The notes beneath the pieces are model-generated. The model worked only from the letters and a program-made list of their open reading frames with translations. It ran no database searches and had not been told where the DNA came from. The position numbers and the translations under genes were made by a program. 11,416 bases of DNA from Deltaproteobacteria bacterium (GTDB lineage: Bacteria > Myxococcota > UBA796 > SXON01): contig CANKNP010000160.1 in NCBI GenBank assembly GCA_947483545.1, positions 1 to 11,416 on the forward strand, read 5' to 3'. Positions within the stretch are counted from its first letter, which is position 1; every line of letters starts with the position of its first letter. Of this stretch, positions 1-8,521 are shown in pieces.

Positions 1-179
1 AAGGCGGCACGAAGTGCGCGCCTTCAAAGCTGGCTCCCGTGTTTGCGTCTCGGGCGGGAACGGCGCGGTAGCGCCGGACCCGGCCGAATCGACGCGAACA
101 CAAGCCCGCGGATGCGGGCGTTCTTGGCCAACACTGGCCGATGCGCCCGGCCCGCGCCCTCGCGGGGCGGGAGAATCGG
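1..179 (-). repeat. 179-bp structured dispersed repeat, copy 1
   Basis: Read on the minus strand, this stretch aligns without gaps to 10694-10872, with about 11 differences in 179 positions (about 94% identity). The central 70-odd bases are identical. Its hairpins are at 151-166 (stem CCCGCG, four-base loop), 126-139 and 104-119, with two mutually exclusive stems at 73-84 and 62-75. A possible enclosing stem pairs 93-101 with 39-47. The left edge of the window cuts the element inside its terminal inverted repeat. The homology stops sharply at 179. Several reading frames run open through it, but none resembles a known protein. Confidence 0.9.
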
Positions 180-641
180 CGAACAGGGAGACCGCGCGAC
201 GGGGTTCGTACATGGGCGCGAGTATAGAGAAAATGCGGGGGATCGGCCAGTGCTGTTCTGGAAATGTACGGGCTACGAGCTACGAGGAGCGGGCTGCGGG
301 CTGCGGGCGCAACTCCGACGTGGCAACCCTCGAAACGGGGGGCGAAGCCCCGCCGATCCGCGCGCTCGGCGAACCTCGCTCGCGGCTCGGCGGTCTCTTT
401 GCACCGTTCCTACCGGTGGAATGCGACGGTCCGGCGAAGACGCCGGGCCCGCCGCCTTCCACCTGGAACGGTGCGGGTGGGGGCCAGCCCGGCTCCAGGT
501 CAAGTCCTTCCAGTGACTTAGGACGTTGCTGTTTGCGCAGCGCCCGGGCTGCCCCCCGCCGGGTCGATGCTCAACCGCACCCGAGCCGGGTCCCGGCGAC
601 GGCGGGTACTCCCGCCGAGGACGGGTATGCGTTCGTTTGCC
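180..641. other. gene-free spacer with short repeats
   Basis: I find no convincing gene here; the open frames are GC-rich, mutually overlapping and unlike known proteins. The spacer holds a small 7-bp tandem motif (GGGCTGC, 291-308), also found in the 5.9 kb spacer, and a hairpin repeat at 590-631. On the minus strand AGTATA at 221-226 reads TATACT, a good -10 box, seven bases before an ATG at 213-211. No matching -35 is visible, and the frame from that ATG runs straight into the 179-bp repeat, so a gene is not supported. Confidence 0.6.
590..631 (+). repeat. 42-bp hairpin repeat, decayed copy
   Basis: It matches 6082-6123 at 39 of 42 positions. The core is an inverted repeat (592-606 against 611-625) around a TACT loop. 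All three differences from the other copy fall in the stem and break pairing there, so this copy looks degenerate. It lies 17 bases beyond the stop of the minus-strand toxin gene, so it could act as a weak transcription end, but no T-run follows. Confidence 0.75.
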
Positions 642-1001
642 TCAGCGCGCGCCCGAACCCTGCAACCCGAGGAACAGGCGAAGCGCCTCATCGAGTGCGG
701 CGAGCTCGTTGGCCGGCAGGACACCGTACACGCGACGAATCCGGCCCTTGTCGATGGAGCGCAGGTGATCCACGAGCGCACAGGACACCTTCGTGAGTCC
801 GCTGCCGGTGGGGGAGAGCTGTGGGTAGAGCGCTCCGACTCCGAGCGTGCCAGTCACCGGAACCACGCAAAGCACGGGAAACCGTTGGTCTTGGTTGACG
901 ACGGGGTCGCTCACGACGACGCAGGGGCGCACTCCCCGTTGTTCGTTGCCCACAGTCGGATCGAGTTCGACCAGCACGACCGATCCGCGACTCAGGATCA
1001 T
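642..1001 (-). CDS. PemK/MazF-family toxin (endoribonuclease)
   Basis: This 119-residue protein has the usual length and layout of the PemK/MazF toxin fold, a small SH3-like beta-barrel mRNA interferase that cuts cellular RNA at short motifs. Recognisable family features are the N-terminal RGSVVLVELDPTVG strand, the loop GNEQRGVRPCVVV (19-30) with Arg25, VPVTGT with Thr50, and a C-terminal helix LPANELAALDEALRLFL. By homology with studied MazF proteins, Arg25 and Thr50 are the likely catalytic pair. The start was chosen as the ATG that overlaps the antitoxin stop as ATGA, preceded by a GGCGGGG purine stretch; an in-frame ATG 15 codons upstream is less likely. Toxin second in the operon fits translational coupling to the antitoxin. 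Assignment to the family is firm; the RNA target is unknown. Confidence 0.9.
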   Translation of the reverse strand: MILSRGSVVLVELDPTVGNEQRGVRPCVVVSDPVVNQDQRFPVLCVVPVTGTLGVGALYPQLSPTGSGLTKVSCALVDHLRSIDKGRIRRVYGVLPANELAALDEALRLFLGLQGSGAR

Positions 1002-1300
1002 AGGTTCCCCGCCTTCCATCCGTCGCCGCTGACCCAACGAACGGGCGTCCCACCGGCGAGGTCAACCAACTCAGCTGCGTCCTCCACCAGATCGGGCAAC
1101 CAGTCGCCCGTCCCGAGCTCCGACAGGTCGTCCCCGCCGGGGTGCGGCGAGCTGACGGAACGCAGCAACTCCTCACGACGGCGGTGCTCAAGCTCGCGCT
1201 CCACGGCCTGGGCGATGAAGCGGCTTCGGTTTTGCTCGAACCGGTCGATACCGTCGAGCAGGTTCGACGGGAGGGTCACAGTCACGCGTTCGGTGTTCAC
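998..1300 (-). CDS. ribbon-helix-helix antitoxin of the PemK/MazF pair
   Basis: This is a 100-residue protein beginning at GTG. Residues about 4-40 form a ribbon-helix-helix pattern: a strand (TERVTVTLP), a first helix (SNLLDGIDRFEQ), then NRSRFIAQAVERELEHRRR as the second helix. This fold dimerises and binds palindromic DNA, so the protein should repress its own promoter. The acidic C-terminal half (about 54-100, with DWLPDLVEDAAELVD) is the part expected to wrap and block the toxin. Two GTG codons lie side by side at 1303-1298; I prefer the second, which puts VNTERVTVTLP at the start and leaves eight bases after a GAGG ribosome site. An upstream in-frame ATG at 1390 would start before the promoter and is rejected. 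The gene overlaps the toxin by four bases. Confidence 0.87.
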   Translation of the reverse strand: MNTERVTVTLPSNLLDGIDRFEQNRSRFIAQAVERELEHRRREELLRSVSSPHPGGDDLSELGTGDWLPDLVEDAAELVDLAGGTPVRWVSGDGWKAGNL

Positions 1301-1325
1301 CACGGATGCCTCGCAGGTATGCTGA

Positions 1326-1354
1326 ATAGTATGATCATACTTCCCCACCGTCAA
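1326..1354 (-). promoter_or_regulatory. sigma70-like promoter of the toxin-antitoxin operon
   Basis: On the minus strand, TTGACG (1354-1349; five of six matches to the -35 consensus) is followed by exactly 17 bases and then TACTAT (1331-1326; four of six matches to the -10). Transcription would begin near 1318, a short leader before the antitoxin GTG at 1300. It is the clearest promoter in the window and lies in a locally AT-richer patch. Confidence 0.7.
1328..1341. promoter_or_regulatory. palindromic operator, likely antitoxin binding site
   Basis: AGTATGATCATACT is a perfect 14-bp palindrome covering part of the -10 box and the adjoining spacer. Ribbon-helix-helix antitoxins bind such sites as dimers and repress, more tightly when complexed with toxin. 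The position and fold match autoregulation; binding itself is inferred. Confidence 0.65.
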
Positions 1355-1443
1355 GGGTATCGTCGGGCCGGCCGGCGAATTGCGCCGCACGCAGCCACAG
1401 TTTCGCGCCCAAGCACCCGATGGCGGGCCCTGCCCCCCACAAA

Positions 1444-3111
1444 TTACGGACAGGCCAACGTGACGGTCTCAGGCCGCCCTGGGGACCGGAAGGTGATCTC
1501 TTTCGGCAAGGAGCAGCCCGCACCGTCCGCATCGCTCACGAGCTTGAACTGGCGTACTCCCTCGCTTACCTGCGCGGTGACCGGCATGGCGCCGCGATCG
1601 ACGCCATCGATGAACACCCGAAAGCCGGCCGGACCGTACACGTTCACCTGCCCGGTGACGACCTCGGGCTTCAGGATGAACGGCACGTTGAGCTCGGCGA
1701 CGCGGATCGTGACCTCGCGCACCTCGGTCTTGTACCCGCTCCGCACCACCCGGATGTTGTGGGCGCCGTACGCCAGCTCCACAGTGAGCGGAGTGCGACC
1801 ACGCTGCTGCTCGTCGATATAGACGGTCGCGCCATCGGGATCGGTCACGATCTTCAGGACACCCGAGGTGGCCGGCGCCGGGGCACCCCACGGGCTGGCA
1901 TCCGCGGTCACCTGCGGCGCGGCCGTCGGCTTGGTGCTGACGGGCGTCGCGGTGGGCTCGGAGGCCGGCGTCTGCTGTTTCGGTGGGGGAGAGGTGGGAG
2001 GTGTGCCAACCGGCGACCCGGCCGGAGGACCGGACGGGGTCAGCGCCACGGGCGGTTCGGCGGGCAGTAGCGGCTCTGGCAGCACGGGCTCGACGACGGG
2101 CGGAGGGGCAGCGGCGACCGGAAGAGGGACGGCGGGCGCGGGTGGCTTCGGTTCAACCACGGCCACGGGCGTTTTTTGGGGCTCGTTCCCGCCCATGAAA
2201 TACGCTGCGGCGGCCACGGCGGCCAGCAGCAGGGCCCCCCCGACGACCAAGCCTGCTGCGAGCAGCCCGACGCCGAGCGTTCCGGAGGACGGTGCAGGCT
2301 CGTCGAGCACCGAGGGCTCTTCGGCCGGGGTCTTGCGGGCGGGCTTCGGGGCCGCGGGCGGGATCGGGGCCGCCGCCGGGATCGGCTCCATGGGCGGGGC
2401 GATCGTGGGGGCTGGGCGGCGAGGCATCGGAGCGCTCGCCGTGGGGTCCACGACATCGCCCATCGGCGCCCCGGGCAGAATGCGGGACACGTCGGACACG
2501 ACCTCGACGGGGGTCGCGGGCAGGACGACCGCGACCGGAGGCGTGGAGACGGCGGCGCCCGCGACCGCCGGCAGCTCAATGTCGACGAGGGCGGAGGAAG
2601 ACAGTGGGACCGTGGCGCTGTCCTGCTCGTCCGGCGCACCCGGAAGGGCGGTGCCCAGCGGGCGGGTGGCGTCCTGCTCGTCCAACGCATCCGCCAGGGC
2701 GGTCCCCAGCGGGCGGGTGGCGTCCCGCTCGTAGTCGGGCGCTGCCGTCAGATCCGCGAGGTTGTTGGACATGCGGGGGGGCTCCCTGCGGAACTCGTGG
2801 CCATCTTCGTCCGTGATCGGCCCCGTGAAGATCCCGGTGATGTCGCGGGGCACGTCAGCGGTGGGCGGCCTCGCGGGGGCTGAGTCCCCTGCCCCGGCGG
2901 GAGCCTGGGGGGCCACGGGCGGGCGCAAGGATCCCGGGGACGGCAGATCCGCCTCATCGGCGAGCCGGGGGGCGGGGGCGATGCTCTGGGACGCAGGCTT
3001 GACCGGCAGGGGCGAGGACACCCCACCCTTCGAGACGAGCGGCATGCCGTCGTTGAAGCAGAAGTCAATCCAGTCCTCGTAGGTGGTATGGCACAAGGGA
3101 CAGATCTTCAT
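1444..3111 (-). CDS. Zn-ribbon, single-TM, PEGA-domain protein
   Basis: This is a 555-residue modular protein of unknown cellular role. Residues 1-25 look like a zinc ribbon (CPLC at 4-7, then FCFNDG with Cys18; the usual fourth Cys position is occupied differently). Residues 30-275 are a low-complexity Pro/Ala linker holding two 17-residue repeats (130-163, each beginning DATRPLGTAL). One hydrophobic segment at about 279-306 (GVGLLAAGLVVGGALLLA and on) is the membrane anchor. A second Pro-rich linker follows. The C-terminus has two PEGA-type beta domains at about 417-482 (DPDGATVYIDEQQRGRTPL) and 487-555 (AGFRVFIDGVDRGAMP), the last with two cysteines (533, 554). PEGA domains are extracytoplasmic and often linked to surface layers or sensing, so the ribbon is probably cytoplasmic and the PEGA pair periplasmic. 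GGAG lies seven bases before the ATG. It reads in the same direction as ppdK but 69 bases after it. Confidence 0.85.
   Translation of the reverse strand: MKICPLCHTTYEDWIDFCFNDGMPLVSKGGVSSPLPVKPASQSIAPAPRLADEADLPSPGSLRPPVAPQAPAGAGDSAPARPPTADVPRDITGIFTGPITDEDGHEFRREPPRMSNNLADLTAAPDYERDATRPLGTALADALDEQDATRPLGTALPGAPDEQDSATVPLSSSALVDIELPAVAGAAVSTPPVAVVLPATPVEVVSDVSRILPGAPMGDVVDPTASAPMPRRPAPTIAPPMEPIPAAAPIPPAAPKPARKTPAEEPSVLDEPAPSSGTLGVGLLAAGLVVGGALLLAAVAAAAYFMGGNEPQKTPVAVVEPKPPAPAVPLPVAAAPPPVVEPVLPEPLLPAEPPVALTPSGPPAGSPVGTPPTSPPPKQQTPASEPTATPVSTKPTAAPQVTADASPWGAPAPATSGVLKIVTDPDGATVYIDEQQRGRTPLTVELAYGAHNIRVVRSGYKTEVREVTIRVAELNVPFILKPEVVTGQVNVYGPAGFRVFIDGVDRGAMPVTAQVSEGVRQFKLVSDADGAGCSLPKEITFRSPGRPETVTLACP
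2623..2724 (-). repeat. two in-frame 51-bp tandem repeats in the PEGA protein linker
   Basis: Residues 130-146 and 147-163 of the PEGA protein are near-identical 17-residue units, DATRPLGTALADALDEQ and DATRPLGTALPGAPDEQ. A worn third unit follows (DSATVPLSSSALVD). The DNA units match closely, so the copying is recent or kept similar by recombination. They lie in the N-terminal linker, predicted cytoplasmic. Confidence 0.8.
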
Positions 3112-3180
3112 CTGGGCTCCAGCAGCTCCGGCACAACGGTCAACTATAGCGCGTGGCGGCCGGGGGCGGGGGTGTCGCGA

Positions 3181-5823
<2,643 letters not shown>

Positions 5824-5843
5824 GCGAGACCTCGTAGGGTGGA

Positions 5844-5870
5844 CCGCCGGCGCCTTGAAGATGCCGGCGG
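5844..5870 (-). promoter_or_regulatory. hairpin in the ppdK leader
   Basis: A perfect 8-bp inverted repeat (CCGCCGGC against GCCGGCGG, loop of 11) lies about 20 bases before the ppdK start codon. If transcribed, it would form a stable stem just upstream of the ribosome site. It has no T-run and is not a standard terminator. Chance is possible in such GC-rich DNA. Confidence 0.4.
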
Positions 5871-6166
5871 GGCCGGGGGCTAACCTGAAACGGTGGGGGA
5901 CGGGTGGGTAAGGGTACGGGCTGCGGGCTGCGGGCTGCGGGCTGGGACCCGGGCGGGCGGGGCTACGGGCTGCGGGCTGCGGGCGGGGCGAAGCGCCGAG
6001 GACGAACCAGGAGAATCCACCACGGAGACATGGAGACACGGTGGGGACCCCTGAACCGGGGGCTTGGCCCCCGCAGCCGATGTCCCGGCGTCGGCGGGTA
6101 CTCCCGCCGACGCCGGGTATGCGCTCGTACCGGAGCGCACCCGTAAGAAAAGGACTGAGCAAACAC
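5871..6166. other. gene-free spacer built from short repeats
   Basis: There is no believable gene. The stretch is a patchwork of small repeats: GGGCTGC units in tandem at 5918-5944 (almost four) and 5967-5984 (about two and a half); a duplicated GGAGACA motif near 6024-6039; a G/C hairpin with 7-bp arms at 6057-6073; and the 42-bp hairpin repeat at 6082-6123. The divergent promoters for ppdK (minus) and possibly holB (plus) must lie in or near this spacer, but I cannot point to a good match. Confidence 0.6.
6082..6123 (+). repeat. 42-bp hairpin repeat, intact copy
   Basis: Positions 6084-6098 and 6103-6117 are perfect 15-bp inverted repeats (CCCGGCGTCGGCGGG as left arm) around the loop TACT. 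The same sequence with three pairing-breaking changes is at 590-631, including the shared tail GGGTATGCG. This makes it a dispersed palindromic unit of REP-like type rather than a one-off hairpin. Confidence 0.85.
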
Positions 6167-6235
6167 CCGGCCCGCCGATCTCCACGGGCGGTCCTCGGCC
6201 CGCTCGGAAGCCGCGGCGGACGCGCGGAGCCCGCC
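6167..6235 (+). repeat. 69-bp direct repeat, left copy
   Basis: It aligns without gaps to 6495-6563 in the same orientation, with five differences in 69. The right edge is 10 bases from the stop of the Fic remnant. Shared landmarks are CGATCTCCACGGGCGGTCC and CGGAGCCCGCC. A weaker relative of its first 20-odd bases may be present near 443-467. Confidence 0.85.
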
Positions 6236-6245
6236 ATGAGCGTGT

Positions 6246-6494
6246 CTACGCCTCGCCGATCTCGGTTCCATGGCGGAGCCGTCGAAGGTAGGCGTCCTAG
6301 GCGAAAGCGCGATCTCGGCGCCTCCCGGTGGTTTCCACGAGGATGCCGGCGTCCGTGAGCGTGTCGATGGCTCGGCTCGCGGTTGGGCGGTTGGTCGCAA
6401 GGATGATGCGCTCGACCTGCTGGCGCGAGGAGGCGAGCTTGCCGCCTTGCGACGCCGCTGTCAGCGTGAGGCGTGGTGGACCGCTTGATGGACG
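6246..6494 (-). pseudogene. remnant of a Fic-family protein, C-terminal end only
   Basis: Read on the minus strand from the edge of the right 69-bp repeat, the frame gives a winged-helix tail typical of the C-terminus of Fic/DOC-family AMP-transferase proteins: RPTASRAIDTLTDAGILV, then ETTGRRRDRAFA, then DAYLRRLRHGTEIGEA and a stop at 6246. Between the last two blocks an in-frame TAG (6297-6299) stands where family members have a Tyr or similar codon. The catalytic Fic motif (HxFx[D/E]GNGR) and everything N-terminal are absent, and no start or promoter is visible. The fragment is therefore non-functional as a Fic enzyme. The family call is from recalled C-terminal patterns and is moderately sure. 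The remnant fills the space between the two 69-bp repeats almost exactly. Confidence 0.65.
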
Positions 6495-6563
6495 CCGGCC
6501 CCCCGATCTCCACGGGCGGTCCACGGCCCGCTTGGAAGCCGGGGCGGACGCCCGGAGCCCGCC
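6495..6563 (+). repeat. 69-bp direct repeat, right copy
   Basis: Same orientation as 6167-6235, with five substitutions and no gaps. It ends 30 bases before the holB start codon, so it may carry part of the holB upstream region. The Fic homology begins directly at its left edge. Confidence 0.85.
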
Positions 6564-6593
6564 CCCTCCCCCCCACAACGTTAGCCCCCGCCC

Positions 6594-7619
6594 ATGGACC
6601 GAGCCATCCTCCAACCCCTCCATGGGAACGCGACCGTCCGCGCCCGACTCGCCCGCGCGGCCGAGGAGCAGCGCCTCCATCATTGCTTTGTTTTCGAGGG
6701 CCCCGAAGGCGTCGGCAAGTTCGCCTATGCCCAGCGTTTTGCGATGGAGATCAACTGCGTCGCGACGGCCCAGCCTTCCATGTTCGGCCCGCCCACCCCC
6801 GTGGAACGCCCCTGCGGCGAGTGTGAACAGTGCCGGTGGATCCTGGCAGGTACCCATCCGGACATCGTGATCGTGGAGCCTGACCCTTCGAGGGCAACGG
6901 CGATCCTCACGGCGGCCCAGGCCCGCGAGATCGTGAACGGCCTGCTCGTTCAACGCCACTCCGCCCGCTACCGCGTCGTGATCCTGCACCCTGCGGATGC
7001 ATTGGGCGAGGACGCCGCGAACATCCTGCTCAAGACCCTCGAGGAGCCGCCGCCCGGCACCCAGTTCATCCTCGTCACATCGCGCCCTGCCTCACTCTTG
7101 CAGACCGTTCGCTCGCGCAGCCAGCGGGTGCGCTTCGGCCCGCTCAGCGACGACGAGATGCGCGTCTGGCTGACCTCCCGCTCCCTCCCCCCCGACCTGC
7201 TGGAGCCGGCGGCCGGCAGCCCAGGTCGAGCCCTGGCGCTCGCGGAGGGCGAGGCGGACGCGCGGGCTGAGCTGTTGGACGCGCTCTGCGCCGTCGTCGG
7301 GCAGCCCCTGCACGTGCTCTTCGCGTTCACCGAGGCGCAGGCCAAGGCGGAGGGCGACAGCGCCGAGCTGGTCCTTCAGGTCTTCGAAGAGCTGCTGGCG
7401 GACACGGTCGCCATGGCCAGCGGCCGCCCGGTGCGTCACCTTGAGCGCGAGGTCCTGCTCCGTCGATGGGTGCGCGGCCTCTGGCCCGGGGGCGTCGGCC
7501 GGCTCCAGGTCGAGATCGCGCTGGCCCGCGACCGGCTGCGCCTCAACGTGCAGACCCGCGTCGTGCTCGAACCCCTGCTCGCCCACCTCAACCTTGAGCT
7601 CGCGCATCTACCCGCATGA
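6594..7619 (+). CDS. holB: DNA polymerase III subunit delta' (clamp loader)
   Basis: This 341-residue AAA+ subunit of the clamp loader helps open the beta clamp and place it on primed DNA during replication. Visible motifs are an intact P-loop GPEGVGKF (36-43), a zinc-binding group with Cys74, Cys77 and Cys80 (CGECEQC) plus probably Cys55, the AAA+ segment ANILLKTLEEPP (142-153), and TVRSRSQRVRF (171-181), where the usual SRC motif reads SRS. The C-terminal collar region is helical and less conserved. The start is the ATG of MDRAILQPLHGN, because family proteins begin that far before the P-loop; there is no Shine-Dalgarno sequence, only a C-rich run. It overlaps tatD by ATGA, the common bacterial holB-tatD pairing. 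gamma/tau (dnaX) is a paralogue, but the short length and the tatD neighbour favour delta'. Confidence 0.92.
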   Translation: MDRAILQPLHGNATVRARLARAAEEQRLHHCFVFEGPEGVGKFAYAQRFAMEINCVATAQPSMFGPPTPVERPCGECEQCRWILAGTHPDIVIVEPDPSRATAILTAAQAREIVNGLLVQRHSARYRVVILHPADALGEDAANILLKTLEEPPPGTQFILVTSRPASLLQTVRSRSQRVRFGPLSDDEMRVWLTSRSLPPDLLEPAAGSPGRALALAEGEADARAELLDALCAVVGQPLHVLFAFTEAQAKAEGDSAELVLQVFEELLADTVAMASGRPVRHLEREVLLRRWVRGLWPGGVGRLQVEIALARDRLRLNVQTRVVLEPLLAHLNLELAHLPA

Positions 7620-8434
7620 AACCTCCTGAAGCTCCTCCGGTCCTCCCCGGCACCCCCCTCATCGACTCGCACTGCCACCTCGACACCCGCGTCTGGGAGG
7701 ACGACGCCGGCGTCGATGCCGTCGTCGCCCGCGCCCACGCCGCAGGCGTCAGCCACATGGTCGCCATCGGGTCAGGCTACGGCTTCCAAAGCGCCGAACG
7801 TGCCCACGCCGTCGCGACGCGCCACCCCAACGTCCGCTGCGCCGCCGGTCTGCACCCGCACGACGCCTCCGAGTTCACCGACGAGCGCCTCGCCGACATG
7901 CTCGCGCTCCACCAACAAGGCCCCGGGCTCGTCGCGCTCGGCGAGATGGGCCTCGACTACCACTACACCTACTCCCCGAGGGAAGCGCAGCGGGTCGCCT
8001 TCCGCGCCCAACTTGCCGCGGCGAAGGAGCTCAACCTCCCCGTCATCATCCACGACCGCGAGTCGGGCGGCGAGACCCTGGACATCCTCGACGACACCGC
8101 CGCGTGGGACACCGGCGTGCTCTTTCACTGCTACACCGGCGACGTCGCGTACATGCAGGCCATCACCGAGCGCGGCGGCTTCATCTCGATCCCCGGCATC
8201 GTCACGTTCAAGACCGGCGAGGTCATGCGCGAGGTCGCCGCACGCGCGCCCATCGACCGCATCCTGATCGAGACAGACAGCCCGTTCCTCACGCCCGTGC
8301 CGTTCCGCGGACGCAAGAACGAGCCGGCGTATGTTGGCTACGTGGCGGCCAAGGTCGGCGAGGTCCGGGGCATGACGGCGGAGGCGGTCGCGGAGATCGC
8401 GGCGGTGAACACCAGGGGGTTTTTTCGGTTTTGA
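7616..8434 (+). CDS. tatD: TatD-family metal-dependent deoxyribonuclease
   Basis: This 272-residue amidohydrolase-fold TIM barrel belongs to the TatD family, 3'-5' exonucleases on single-stranded DNA/RNA implicated in DNA repair. All metal ligands expected for the family are visible: HCH in DSHCHLD (His19, His21), Glu110 in ALGEMGLDY, His146 in PVIIHDRE, His171 in LFHCYTG, and Asp221 in IETDSPFLTP. The closing YVGYVAAKVGEVRGM and NTRGFF blocks are also typical. It has about 12 extra N-terminal residues, rich in proline. Translation is probably coupled to holB, since its ATG overlaps the holB stop and no ribosome site of its own is clear. Many family members are annotated YcfH/TatD without tested substrates. 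Confidence 0.95.
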   Translation: MKPPEAPPVLPGTPLIDSHCHLDTRVWEDDAGVDAVVARAHAAGVSHMVAIGSGYGFQSAERAHAVATRHPNVRCAAGLHPHDASEFTDERLADMLALHQQGPGLVALGEMGLDYHYTYSPREAQRVAFRAQLAAAKELNLPVIIHDRESGGETLDILDDTAAWDTGVLFHCYTGDVAYMQAITERGGFISIPGIVTFKTGEVMREVAARAPIDRILIETDSPFLTPVPFRGRKNEPAYVGYVAAKVGEVRGMTAEAVAEIAAVNTRGFFRF

Positions 8435-8521
8435 GGGGGGCCATCCATGCGTGTGTCACCCCCGCCGCGGGCGCTCCCGCTTCGTTCGGACCGGGCGAGT
8501 CGTTCGGGATAAAGGCCCCCC

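Noticed and set aside
211..226. Minus-strand TATACT followed by an ATG seven bases on
   Set aside because: No -35 match, and the frame immediately enters the dispersed repeat.
14..796. Plus-strand 260-codon open frame at the left end
   Set aside because: It crosses the repeat, the spacer and the antisense of the toxin gene, with no protein-like pattern.
1373..1387. Small hairpin (CGGCG/CGCCG, loop AATTG) downstream of the PEGA gene as its terminator
   Set aside because: The stem is only five base pairs and no T-run follows.
5824..6576. In-frame upstream extension of ppdK giving an 1131-residue protein
   Set aside because: The extra part is translated repeat DNA rich in Arg/Pro. Family proteins start at the VNTWVYSFG block, which has a GTG and a ribosome site.
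8404..8434. T-run at the end of tatD as a terminator
   Set aside because: The Ts encode the last residues of TatD, and no stem precedes them.
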